From NCBI GenBank assembly GCA_902798615.1, contig CADBXL010000037.1:1-64000 (forward strand): DNA of 64,000 bases, in the 5' to 3' direction. Shown here in pieces: positions 1 through 7,462 of the stretch. Numbering within the stretch: position 1 is the first letter of the stretch; every line of letters starts with the position of its first letter. This stretch comes from an uncultured Bacteroidales bacterium. GTDB taxonomy: Bacteria > Bacteroidota > Bacteroidia > Bacteroidales > Bacteroidaceae. Below the pieces are notes generated by a model. The model made no database searches. It saw only the letters and a list, made by a program, of their open reading frames with translations, and was not told where the DNA came from. A program made the translations under genes and the position numbers.

Positions 1-342
1 GCTGTTATATTTGTCGATATAGGGGGTATGAGGTCTGAAGGACCGACACCTAAAGTCTTCAGGTGTCGCACTTACAGCGCTCCTTTAATCACGCATCTAC
101 CAAATAACAGCCCTTACGGACTGCCCTATTAGGTGTCGGGCTTTCAGCCCTCGCAGTCTTGAATTCGTCGAACTCACGTTAATATATTGTCTGTTTTTGT
201 GGCAAATAATATGATTTTAATCTTTTTTTTGAAGAAAAATTTGGTCGTCTGTAGATAATAATATACTTTTGCACCCCGAAAATAAGAGGAATCCGAAAAT
301 CTTTTAATAGAGTAGGAAGTTAAAGATTAGTATTCAACGATA
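1..342. repeat. Left inverted repeat and leader region of the porin pair
   Basis: No gene is seen here. Bases 32-181 are the reverse complement of 1906-2055, with only a few mismatches, so a block of about 150 bp flanks the two barrel genes in opposite orientation. The block contains short internal hairpins (GGGCTTTCAGCCC, and CACCTAAAGTCTTCAGGTG) and ends in the GAATTCGTCGAACTCACGTT motif that recurs throughout the window. The remainder (190-342) holds the promoter and 5' leader of the first barrel gene. Confidence 0.8.
240..271 (+). promoter_or_regulatory. Bacteroidota-type promoter of first porin-like gene
   Basis: TTTG at 240-243 and TACTTTTG at 264-271 match the -33 TTTG and -7 TAnnTTTG elements with a 20 nt spacer. 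Predicted transcript start is near 277, giving a leader of about 65 nt. Confidence 0.7.
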
Positions 343-948
343 ATGAAGAAATTTTTCACATTTATTGCTGCCGCTTTTATGGCAATCTCTGCTTCTGCAC
401 AGTCAGAGGCTGGTTCATTCACTTTACAGCCAAACGTAGGTTTCACTTACACTACCGCTACTGGTGATAATGGTGAGGGATCTAAGGGTGCTTTCGCTCT
501 TACTGCTGGCGTAGAGGGTATGTATATGGTCAACGATCAGTTTGGCTTGGCTCTCGGTCTTAACTACACAGGCTACAATGTTAGTCAGGAATCATTCAAG
601 GATGATGTAATCTATAGCAACTATTACTTCAACATCCCAGTTATGGCAAACTACTATGTTGCTCCAGGTCTTGCCCTCAAGGCTGGTTTTGCCATGAATT
701 TCCTCTCAACCGCAAAGATTGACGGTTATGATGAGTACGAGTTCGCTTTGGGTAGAAAGACTATTGCAAAAACCAAGGTAAAGGATTTCTACAAGTCAAC
801 ATTCTTCTCTATCCCTGTAGGTGCTTCTTATGAGTTTAACGACTTCGTATTCAACCTCCGTTATAACTTCGGTATAAGCAAGGTTTCTGACTTGGGTGAA
901 GACGGTAGCTTCAACGCTCTCACCTTCACAGTTGGCTATAAGTTCTAA
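343..948 (+). CDS. Outer-membrane beta-barrel (porin family) protein, copy 1
   Basis: A 201-residue protein with a clear signal peptide (MKKFFTFIAAAFMAISASA, then Q) followed by alternating polar/aromatic strands and a C-terminal phenylalanine (TVGYKF), typical of small outer-membrane barrels of the OMP_b-brl/porin family. It is expected to sit in the outer membrane; no substrate can be read from the sequence. It is a tandem paralogue of the next gene: the first 35 residues and the last strands are nearly identical, while the middle (loop) parts differ and this copy is 11 residues longer. The 5' leader and the 3' terminator are also duplicated, so each copy is a separate transcription unit. 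Confidence 0.85.
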   Translation: MKKFFTFIAAAFMAISASAQSEAGSFTLQPNVGFTYTTATGDNGEGSKGAFALTAGVEGMYMVNDQFGLALGLNYTGYNVSQESFKDDVIYSNYYFNIPVMANYYVAPGLALKAGFAMNFLSTAKIDGYDEYEFALGRKTIAKTKVKDFYKSTFFSIPVGASYEFNDFVFNLRYNFGISKVSDLGEDGSFNALTFTVGYKF

Positions 949-970
949 AATTACACAACAACAAATATAT

Positions 971-1010
971 ATCGGCTTGCAATCTAAAATGGTTGTAAGC
1001 CGATTTTTTT
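971..1010 (+). terminator. Intrinsic terminator of porin copy 1
   Basis: Stem ATCGGCTTGCAATC / GGTTGTAAGCCGAT followed by a run of seven T. An almost identical structure follows copy 2. Confidence 0.85.
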
Positions 1011-1097
1011 GTACCATAATTCCTTATTTATGTCCTCTTTTTTTCTTTTGTTTTTCTCGAAAAACAAGGAGTTTTTTCTTCTTTTTGAGAAGAAATC

Positions 1098-1129
1098 TTT
1101 GGCTCTTAGGAAATAAACACGTACTTTTC
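1098..1129 (+). promoter_or_regulatory. Promoter of second porin-like gene
   Basis: TTTG at 1098-1101 and TACTTTTC at 1122-1129, 20 nt apart, in the same arrangement as the promoter of copy 1 but with C in place of the last G. Confidence 0.55.
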
Positions 1130-1203
1130 AACGTTATTTAGGAAAACAAGAGGAATCCGAAAATCTTTGAAAGAGTAGGAAAAAAGATTATTTTTAAAAA
1201 CTT

Positions 1204-1776
1204 ATGAAAAAATTACTAACCATTACTGCTGCTGCCCTTATGGCAATTTCCGCTTCTGCACAGTCAGAGGCAGGTTCATTCACATTACAGCCAAACGTAG
1301 GTGTCACTTATTCAACAGCTACTGGTGACGGTAAGAGTTGGGATGGCGCTATTGGTCTTACTGCTGGTGTTGAGGGTATGTATATGGTAAATGAAAAGTT
1401 TGGTGCAGCTCTTGGTCTTAACTATACCGGTTATAATGTAAGTAAGGAAATTCTGAATAAAGACTATATTCTCAGTAACTATTACTTCAACATCCCTGTT
1501 ATGGCAAACTACTATGTAGCTCCAGGCCTCGCTATCAAGGCTGGTTTTGCTGCAAATATCCTTTCTACTTCTAAGTTAGATGGTGAGGATAATCTTTACA
1601 ATACCAAAGTTAAAGACGGCTATGAGTCAATATTCTTCTCAATTCCTGTAGGTGCTTCTTACGAAATCAGCGATTTCGTATTCAACCTTCGTTATAGCTT
1701 CGGATTGGGAGATGCTATAAAGGACGGTGATGGAACTTTCAACGCCCTCTCATTCACAGTTGGCTATAAGTTCTAA
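1204..1776 (+). CDS. Outer-membrane beta-barrel (porin family) protein, copy 2
   Basis: A 190-residue paralogue of the preceding gene with the same signal peptide and terminal TVGYKF strand. Conserved blocks (SEAGSFTLQPNVG, TAGVEGMYMVN, SNYYFNIPVMANYYVAPGL) alternate with diverged stretches around residues 45-55, 85-92 and 125-140, which are probably surface loops. The leader carries the same AGAGGAATCCGAAAATCTTT box as copy 1, showing that the duplication took promoter, leader and terminator along. The pair lies between two ~150 bp inverted repeats. Membership of the barrel family is clear; function is unknown. Confidence 0.85.
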   Translation: MKKLLTITAAALMAISASAQSEAGSFTLQPNVGVTYSTATGDGKSWDGAIGLTAGVEGMYMVNEKFGAALGLNYTGYNVSKEILNKDYILSNYYFNIPVMANYYVAPGLAIKAGFAANILSTSKLDGEDNLYNTKVKDGYESIFFSIPVGASYEISDFVFNLRYSFGLGDAIKDGDGTFNALSFTVGYKF

Positions 1777-1798
1777 AATTATACAATAACAAATATAT

Positions 1799-1838
1799 AT
1801 CGGCTTGCAATCTAAAATGGTTGTAAGCCGATTTTTTT
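1799..1838 (+). terminator. Intrinsic terminator of porin copy 2
   Basis: The same ATCGGCTTGCAATC / GGTTGTAAGCCGAT stem as at 971, followed by seven T. Confidence 0.85.
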
Positions 1839-1905
1839 ATTTTCTGTAGAATTATGAAAAAAATCATCTTTTGGGGGTAATGATTTCCGCTGCTCATCTG
1901 TATAA

Positions 1906-2101
1906 TAACGTGAGTTCGACGAATTCAAGACTGCGAGGGCTGAAAGCCCGACACCTAATAGGGCAGTCCGTAAGGGCTGTTATTTGGTAGAAGCGTGATT
2001 AAATGAGCGCTGTAAGTGCGACACCTGAAGACTTTAGGTGTCGGTCCTACAGACCTCAGCAAAGGCTCACCAAGCTAAAGCAAGTCGTCGAACTCACGTT
2101 A
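1906..2101. repeat. Right inverted repeat after the porin pair
   Basis: Bases 1906-2055 mirror 32-181. The block carries hairpins GGGCTGAAAGCCC and CACCTGAAGACTTTAGGTG, and begins and ends with the TTCGACGAA/TTCGTCGAA motif (1906-1926 and 2085-2101). The part at 2066-2085 (GGCTCACCAAGCTAAAGCAAG) matches one arm of the hairpin at 49518-49595. A third, degenerate copy of the core (CAGGGCAGTCCGTTAGGGCT) lies at 24360-24475. Confidence 0.8.
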
Positions 2102-2151
2102 TAATAGATAAAAGCAAAACAGATTATCAACAAAATAAAATAAATTATCAA

Positions 2152-3693
2152 ATGAAGAAACAACTATTCATGACGGTCTGCGGACTACTGAGCATAGTGG
2201 CTGTACAAGCTCAGCCATTGTTGAAAACACATGTTGAAACAGGTGACGTAGAAGGCATACTCGAAGGAAACGACCTCGCAGTATATAAAGCCATCCCTTA
2301 TGCAGCTCCCCCAGTAGGCGACTTGCGTTGGAAGGCTCCGCAGCCAGCCAAGTCTTGGGAAGGTGTGCTTAAGGCAGAGGATGTGGCAAAGTGGCCTCCA
2401 CAGCCAGAGAAGGACTATGTGAAATATGATATGATGAGCGAGGACTGTCTGTATCTGAGCGTTGCCACTCCAGCCAAGACCGTCAATGAAGCCCTGCCCG
2501 TGATGGTATTTATCCATGGGGGAAGTTTCGCGACAGAACACTATGGCGGTGAACTATGGCAGAGTCTGGCTCGCAGAGGTGTCGTAGCCGTCTCTATCGA
2601 GTATCGTGCCGGAGCCTTGGGATTCATGGCTCATGAGGAACTGGCAAAGGAGTCGGACGGACATTCAGGTAACTATGGTATCTTGGATCAGATTTTTGCC
2701 TTGAAGTGGGTACAGCGCAATATCAGGAACTTTGGTGGCGACCCGTCAAGGGTGACAATCTTCGGTGAGTCGGCAGGAGCCATGTGTTGCAATATCCTTT
2801 GTGCCTCACCTTTGGCAAAGGGACTGTTTTGTGCCTGCATAAGTGAGAGCGGAGCCTTTATGTCGGCTTTGGGTATGGGTATGGGTGTGATTAACCAGAA
2901 ACAAGCCGAGATGTATGGTGACATGTTCATGAAACAGAAGAATAAAGCCTCCATAGCAGAGATGCGCCAGACGGATGCCAAAGAGCTCACCGGAAATGAC
3001 GCAAACTTCCAGCCTTGGGCTTGTACGCCTATTGTAGATGGTTATGTAATCCATGAACCTCTTTATAACCTCTATCAGAAGGGCGAATATAGCGATGTAC
3101 CAGTATTGATTATGCACAATAGCGACGAGGGTGCCGCTATGATCGAATCTGTGAGTGAAGAGCTATATAACCAACAACTCAGTCAATTGCCAGCCAACTG
3201 GGCTGACAGCGTAAAGGCTTATTATCCAGCCAAGACTGATGAAGAGCGCCTTTTTAGCTTGCGCGACATCGTACGCGACACGAACTTTGGATGGCCTGCC
3301 TATGCATGGGCGACCTTACAAAAGCAGACAGGAAAGAGTCCTGTTTATGTGGCATATCTGGCTCAGAAGTCGGAGCGTACCGTCTTTGCCAAAGGGAATC
3401 GTCGTGGTGCAGCACATGCCGATGACATCCTCTATCTGAATGGAGGTTTTGATGACGAACCGGGGAAATACCCCCAAGAGAAGAAGGTGAGTGACCTGAT
3501 GCAGCAGTACTGGGTGAACTTTGCCAAGACAGGAGGTAATCCATGTGGTGAGGGACTGCCTTACTGGCCCGTATTCGAGGAAGGCAAAGCTACAGTAATG
3601 CAGTTTAACAACGGTGCATCTCTTATTGAGACGCCCAATAAGGAGCGCATCGCTCTAATAGACAATTTCATGAAATTCTTGCGCGCTCAATAA
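2152..3693 (+). CDS. Secreted carboxylesterase (type B family)
   Basis: A 513-residue alpha/beta hydrolase. The ATG at 2152 is preferred because it starts a proper signal peptide (MKKQLFMTVCGLLSIVAVQA); the upstream in-frame codons fall in a repeat. The oxyanion-hole region (FIHGGSF, ~120-126), the nucleophile elbow GESAGA (Ser207), the acid region (HNSDEG) and a histidine in the GAAHADD segment give the complete catalytic set of the carboxylesterase/para-nitrobenzyl esterase family. It probably cleaves ester bonds on extracellular substrates such as plant cell-wall acyl groups; the exact substrate is not visible. It is a single-gene unit, ending just before a terminator. Confidence 0.88.
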   Translation: MKKQLFMTVCGLLSIVAVQAQPLLKTHVETGDVEGILEGNDLAVYKAIPYAAPPVGDLRWKAPQPAKSWEGVLKAEDVAKWPPQPEKDYVKYDMMSEDCLYLSVATPAKTVNEALPVMVFIHGGSFATEHYGGELWQSLARRGVVAVSIEYRAGALGFMAHEELAKESDGHSGNYGILDQIFALKWVQRNIRNFGGDPSRVTIFGESAGAMCCNILCASPLAKGLFCACISESGAFMSALGMGMGVINQKQAEMYGDMFMKQKNKASIAEMRQTDAKELTGNDANFQPWACTPIVDGYVIHEPLYNLYQKGEYSDVPVLIMHNSDEGAAMIESVSEELYNQQLSQLPANWADSVKAYYPAKTDEERLFSLRDIVRDTNFGWPAYAWATLQKQTGKSPVYVAYLAQKSERTVFAKGNRRGAAHADDILYLNGGFDDEPGKYPQEKKVSDLMQQYWVNFAKTGGNPCGEGLPYWPVFEEGKATVMQFNNGASLIETPNKERIALIDNFMKFLRAQ

Positions 3694-3759
3694 AGACGCC
3701 TTTAGTCATTTTTATCATCACTTAGTATTCCTTTATGGAATACAGGATTGTTGAAAAGA

Positions 3760-3814
3760 ATCCTGACATTTGCCTGACATTGACTTTTCAGACTAATGTC
3801 AGGATATTTTTTTT
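3760..3814 (+). terminator. Terminator between esterase and DUF2723 gene
   Basis: Stem ATCCTGACATT (3760-3770) / AATGTCAGGAT (3795-3805) with an eight-T tail. The tail overlaps the -33 box of the next promoter. Confidence 0.75.
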
Positions 3815-3842
3815 GATGTCTGATGTCTTATTCCTACCTTTG
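3812..3842 (+). promoter_or_regulatory. Promoter of DUF2723 gene, probably leaderless
   Basis: TTTG at 3812-3815 and TACCTTTG at 3835-3842 with a 19 nt spacer are a full consensus match. The ATG at 3847 lies only 4 nt after the -7 box, so the transcript would begin at or next to the start codon. Confidence 0.75.
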
Positions 3843-3846
3843 CGCC

Positions 3847-6800
3847 ATGAAGCATTTCAATATCATCAACAATGTGACGGGCTGGACGGTATTCCTAATC
3901 GCAGCCTTCACCTATTGCTCAACCATTGAGCCGACAGCAAGTTTCTGGGATTGTCCAGAGTTCATATCATCTGCCTATCTTCTGGAGATTGGGCATCCAC
4001 CTGGTGCTCCTTTCTTCATGCTCGTGGGTAATCTGTTCTCGCAGTTTGCCAGCACCCCTTCCGAGGTGGCAAGGATGATAAACACGATGAATGCCCTGCT
4101 TAGTGCCGGGTGTATCCTCTTGCTGTTTTGGAGCATTACGCATCTGGCAAGGAAGATTGTTGCCTCTACCTTCATCGTTATGTGCAGCGGCATTGCCGGC
4201 TCATTGATCTATGCCTGGTCTGACACGTTCTGGTTCTCTGCCGTTGAAGGTGAGGTGTATGCGTTCTCCAGTTTCTTCACGGCATTGGTATTCTGGTTAA
4301 TCCTGAAATGGGAGGATGAGGCAGATTCTCCACGTTCCGACAGATGGATTGTACTGATAGCCTATCTCATAGGATTGTCAATAGGCGTACATCTGCTTAA
4401 TCTGCTGTGCATACCATCTATTGTTCTCGTTTGCTATTACAGGCGTGCAAGGAAGCCTACAGCCAAAGGCACAATACTTATGCTCGTGCTCTCGGCTATG
4501 CTCATTGCCGTAGTGCTCTTTGGCATAGTGCCAGGCGTGGCAAAAGTGGGAGGCTGGTTCGAACTCCTTTTTACGAATGTTCTCGGAATGCCTTTCAACA
4601 CGGGGCTTATGGTCTATGTGTCGCTATTGGCTATCTTGCTTGCCGTTGCTCTATGGTTCACTGGTCAAAGGTCTAAAGTCGAAGGTCTAAGGTCTAACCG
4701 CCATCACCTATCATCCAACACCCTATCAACAGCATTACTCAGCCTCACTATGATGCTCATAGGCTATGGCTCGTATGCCGTCATCTTCATCCGTTCTGCT
4801 GCCAATCCGATGATGGACGAGAACTCTCCCGACAATATATTCGCCCTCGGTAGCTATCTCGGACGTGAGCAGTATGGCGACAAGCCTTTGCTCTATGGAC
4901 CTACTTATTGCTCTGAGCCTGAGATAACCGTTGATGGCAACGGGAAACTCATGTATGCCACGACAGAAAAGGGAGCAATTTACAGGCCCTCTAAGGACTG
5001 CAAATATGTTAAGACGGGCAATCATATTGAGATGAAATATCCATCAAACCAATGTATGCTATTCCCTCGAATACATAGTAGCAGACATGCGGAGCAATAC
5101 GAGGAATGGCTTGGCGAGACTCATAAGCATCCTGTTGAATATAACATTCCGGGGCGGTACTACCCTGAGTCGATTGAGATTCCGAGCATGGGAGACAACC
5201 TCAGGTTCTTCTTCAGCTATCAGCTTAACTTCATGTATTGGCGATATTTTATGTGGAACTTTGCAGGACGTCAGAATGATATTCAGGGACATGGTGAGTC
5301 TGAGCATGGCAACTGGCTTTCGGGATTCTCATGGCTCGACAACATGCGCCTTGGCGATCAAAGTCTTCTCCCCTCTGACCTGAAGGGGAACAAAGGGCAT
5401 AACGTGTTCTATTGCATGCCTCTACTGCTCGGGCTCATCGGCTTGCTATGGCAGTTCTTCCGCGATGAGAAGAGCCGACAGCAGTTTTGGGTGGTGGCTC
5501 TCCTCTTCTTCATGACAGGCATTGCCATAGTGCTTTATGTTAATCAGACTCCATGCGAGCCTCGCGAACGTGACTATTCCTATGCTGGTTCGTTCTATGC
5601 ATTCGCAATATGGTGCGGATTGGGTATCTGTGCTATCTTCGAAGCGCTAAAGAGTAAAGTGGAGAGTGTAAAGAGTAAAGTGCTGGTTGCTGGCATCTTG
5701 GGTGGGATAAGTTTGTTTGTACCTCTTCAGATGGTTAGCCAGACTTGGGATGACCACGACCGTAGCAACAGGTATATGGGCAGGGATTGCGGTGAGAACT
5801 ATCTCGAAACAACTGACCATGACGCCATATTGTTTACCAATGGCGACAACGAGACTTTTCCTCTATGGTATAATCAGGACACCGAAGGCAAGCGGACGGA
5901 CGTGAGGGTATGCAACCTTCAGTATCTGCAAACCGACTGGTATATCGACCAGATGAAGCGTCCTGCACTCGCCTCGCCTTCTCTCCCTATTTCTTGGACT
6001 CACGATGAGTATGTGGAGGGCGTGAATGAGCATATAGAAATCAATCCAGTCATTTCTGACAATATGAGAATGCGTGATACGATAGAATACATCATGAAAG
6101 AGAATCCAGAACTCGCTCATCGTCTCTGGGGTGATGATCCCTTTGAACTGGCTAATGCCATCCGCAGGTTTGTTCTCAGGCAATATGACAATCTCAGACC
6201 CGAGGAAGAGGAATGGGCAAGAAGCCTTCCTGTATGCTTGCCAAGCGATTCACTTCATATCACGGTTGACAAGGAGGCGGTGCGCAGGAGTGGCATGAAA
6301 CTCATTGGCGATATTCCTGACAGGATGGAGATTAGTCTGAAAGGCAGGAAGTATATCACCAAGAACTATGCCCTTGTGTTGGAAATGATAGCGCAGACGA
6401 ATTTCTCCCGACCTATATATTTCACCATCGGTTCTGGTCCCGAATCTTACGGCGAACTTTACCATTTCTTCATTCAGGAAGGACTAGCATGGCGCGTTAC
6501 GCCTTTCTACATTGAGGAGAACAAAATGGAGCATGGACTTGTCAGCACTATCTGCGACACGGACAAGATGTTCACCAACATGATGAAGAAATACAGGTAT
6601 GGCAACACTTCTATGCCTGGTATCTATATTGACGAGACTACAGGCAGGATGTGCGCCTCACATCGTCGTTGCTTTGCGAAACTTGCCGTTCAGTTGTGCA
6701 AAGAGCATAAGTTTGAAAAGGCATTACAGGTACTTGAACGGTGCGAGAAGGAGATTCCGCCTTACAATCTGCCACACTCATACGTAAGTGGTTCTCTGGA

Positions 6801-6909
6801 TATGGTGGATGCCTATCAATTATGTGGCAAGAACCACGAGGCTACAAACATTTACAGACAATTGGAAAAGACATATAATGAATATCTGATATGGGAAAAA
6901 TCAAAATAA
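3847..6909 (+). CDS. GT117/DUF2723 family multi-pass membrane protein
   Basis: A 1020-residue protein. The N-terminal half has about ten or more hydrophobic segments and carries the family signature with acidic residues in the first loop (FWDCPEFISSAYLLEIGHPPG, residues ~34-54), as in the DUF2723/glycosyltransferase 117 family, which resembles protein-O-mannosyltransferases in topology. The C-terminal ~350 residues are soluble and end in a TPR-like helical segment. The family is widespread in Bacteroidota and presumed to move sugars from lipid carriers across the inner membrane; that role is inferred here. The start at 3847 is chosen over an in-frame ATG at 3823 because the -7 promoter box lies between them. 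It overlaps the next gene by 19 nt. Confidence 0.85.
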   Translation: MKHFNIINNVTGWTVFLIAAFTYCSTIEPTASFWDCPEFISSAYLLEIGHPPGAPFFMLVGNLFSQFASTPSEVARMINTMNALLSAGCILLLFWSITHLARKIVASTFIVMCSGIAGSLIYAWSDTFWFSAVEGEVYAFSSFFTALVFWLILKWEDEADSPRSDRWIVLIAYLIGLSIGVHLLNLLCIPSIVLVCYYRRARKPTAKGTILMLVLSAMLIAVVLFGIVPGVAKVGGWFELLFTNVLGMPFNTGLMVYVSLLAILLAVALWFTGQRSKVEGLRSNRHHLSSNTLSTALLSLTMMLIGYGSYAVIFIRSAANPMMDENSPDNIFALGSYLGREQYGDKPLLYGPTYCSEPEITVDGNGKLMYATTEKGAIYRPSKDCKYVKTGNHIEMKYPSNQCMLFPRIHSSRHAEQYEEWLGETHKHPVEYNIPGRYYPESIEIPSMGDNLRFFFSYQLNFMYWRYFMWNFAGRQNDIQGHGESEHGNWLSGFSWLDNMRLGDQSLLPSDLKGNKGHNVFYCMPLLLGLIGLLWQFFRDEKSRQQFWVVALLFFMTGIAIVLYVNQTPCEPRERDYSYAGSFYAFAIWCGLGICAIFEALKSKVESVKSKVLVAGILGGISLFVPLQMVSQTWDDHDRSNRYMGRDCGENYLETTDHDAILFTNGDNETFPLWYNQDTEGKRTDVRVCNLQYLQTDWYIDQMKRPALASPSLPISWTHDEYVEGVNEHIEINPVISDNMRMRDTIEYIMKENPELAHRLWGDDPFELANAIRRFVLRQYDNLRPEEEEWARSLPVCLPSDSLHITVDKEAVRRSGMKLIGDIPDRMEISLKGRKYITKNYALVLEMIAQTNFSRPIYFTIGSGPESYGELYHFFIQEGLAWRVTPFYIEENKMEHGLVSTICDTDKMFTNMMKKYRYGNTSMPGIYIDETTGRMCASHRRCFAKLAVQLCKEHKFEKALQVLERCEKEIPPYNLPHSYVSGSLDMVDAYQLCGKNHEATNIYRQLEKTYNEYLIWEKSK

Positions 6910-7091
6910 ACTACCTACTCATTGTGATTGGCTTGCTGTTCATCATTGTTGGTCTCACTCTCATGTCGGGCGAGAGCACCATGGAAGGAGCCTTTAATCC
7001 CGAAATCTTCAGTCCTCGCAGAATACGATTGGCTCCTATCGTTTGCTTGTTCGGCTATCTGATAGAGGTCGTTGCGTGTATGAAAAGCTAA
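6891..7091 (+). CDS. DUF3098 small membrane protein
   Basis: A 66-residue protein with two hydrophobic segments (NYLLIVIGLLFIIVGLTLM and APIVCLFGYLIEVVA) and the family core FNPEIFSPRRIRLAPI. This matches the DUF3098 family of small Bacteroidota membrane proteins. The start codon lies inside the end of the preceding gene, so translation is probably coupled. In many relatives this family sits beside ftsX and uppP; here it has another neighbour. Confidence 0.8.
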   Translation: MGKIKINYLLIVIGLLFIIVGLTLMSGESTMEGAFNPEIFSPRRIRLAPIVCLFGYLIEVVACMKS

Positions 7092-7176
7092 ATGGGAACA
7101 AATAAGGAATCGAGATTGTGAACTCCGTTTTTGTCAAAGGTACCGAAATCTTATGGTTAACGGGAGTTATGGGCAA

Positions 7177-7240
7177 TAAAAAAGGGTCACCGCTGTGACC
7201 CAATCTTTGTTAACCTTAAATCTAATACTATGAAAAACAC
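7177..7240 (-). ncRNA. Candidate small RNA of about 60 nt
   Basis: On the minus strand a TACCTTTG box (7245-7252) is followed within 60 nt by a perfect stem GGGTCAC / GTGACCC (7184-7201) and six T, which is a complete promoter-to-terminator unit without an open frame. The transcript would start near 7240. The conserved-looking stretch between them is AT-rich (CATAGTATTAGATTTAAGG). It could also be a decayed leader or a terminator for the upstream DUF3098 gene on the other strand. Confidence 0.45.
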
Positions 7241-7341
7241 GATGCAAAGGTAAAAAGTTTTTTGCTCTTATGCAAGTTTTTCAAAGTAAAAGTGTATTTT
7301 TTACATTAATTTCTAACTTTTTGTCAAGCATAGGTTACAAT

Positions 7342-7461
7342 TTCATAGTTCATAATTCATAGTTCATAATTCATAGTTCATAATTCTTTGTTCATAGTTC
7401 ATGGTCAGCGTGCACCAAACAACTATGAACTATGCACTATGAACTATGAACTATGAACTAT
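7342..7461. repeat. Fold-back of 7-nt tandem words
   Basis: Left arm 7342-7404 is nine consecutive heptamers (TTCATAG, TTCATAA alternating, late variants TTCTTTG and TTCATGG). Right arm 7420-7461 is six heptamers of GAACTAT/GCACTAT. The arms are mutually inverted and separated by 15 nt. The right arm ends directly at the stop codon of the phospholipase-D gene. Confidence 0.85.
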
Positions 7462-7462
7462 A

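Larger units (their letters stand above)
7092..7462. other. Gap with candidate sRNA and 7-nt tandem-word fold-back
   Basis: No protein gene is seen in this gap. It holds a minus-strand promoter/terminator pair (see the small RNA entry) and, at 7342-7404 and 7420-7461, two arms of 7-nt words. The left arm is nine units of the TTCATAG/TTCATAA kind, the right arm six units of the GAACTAT kind, in inverse orientation. Confidence 0.7.
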
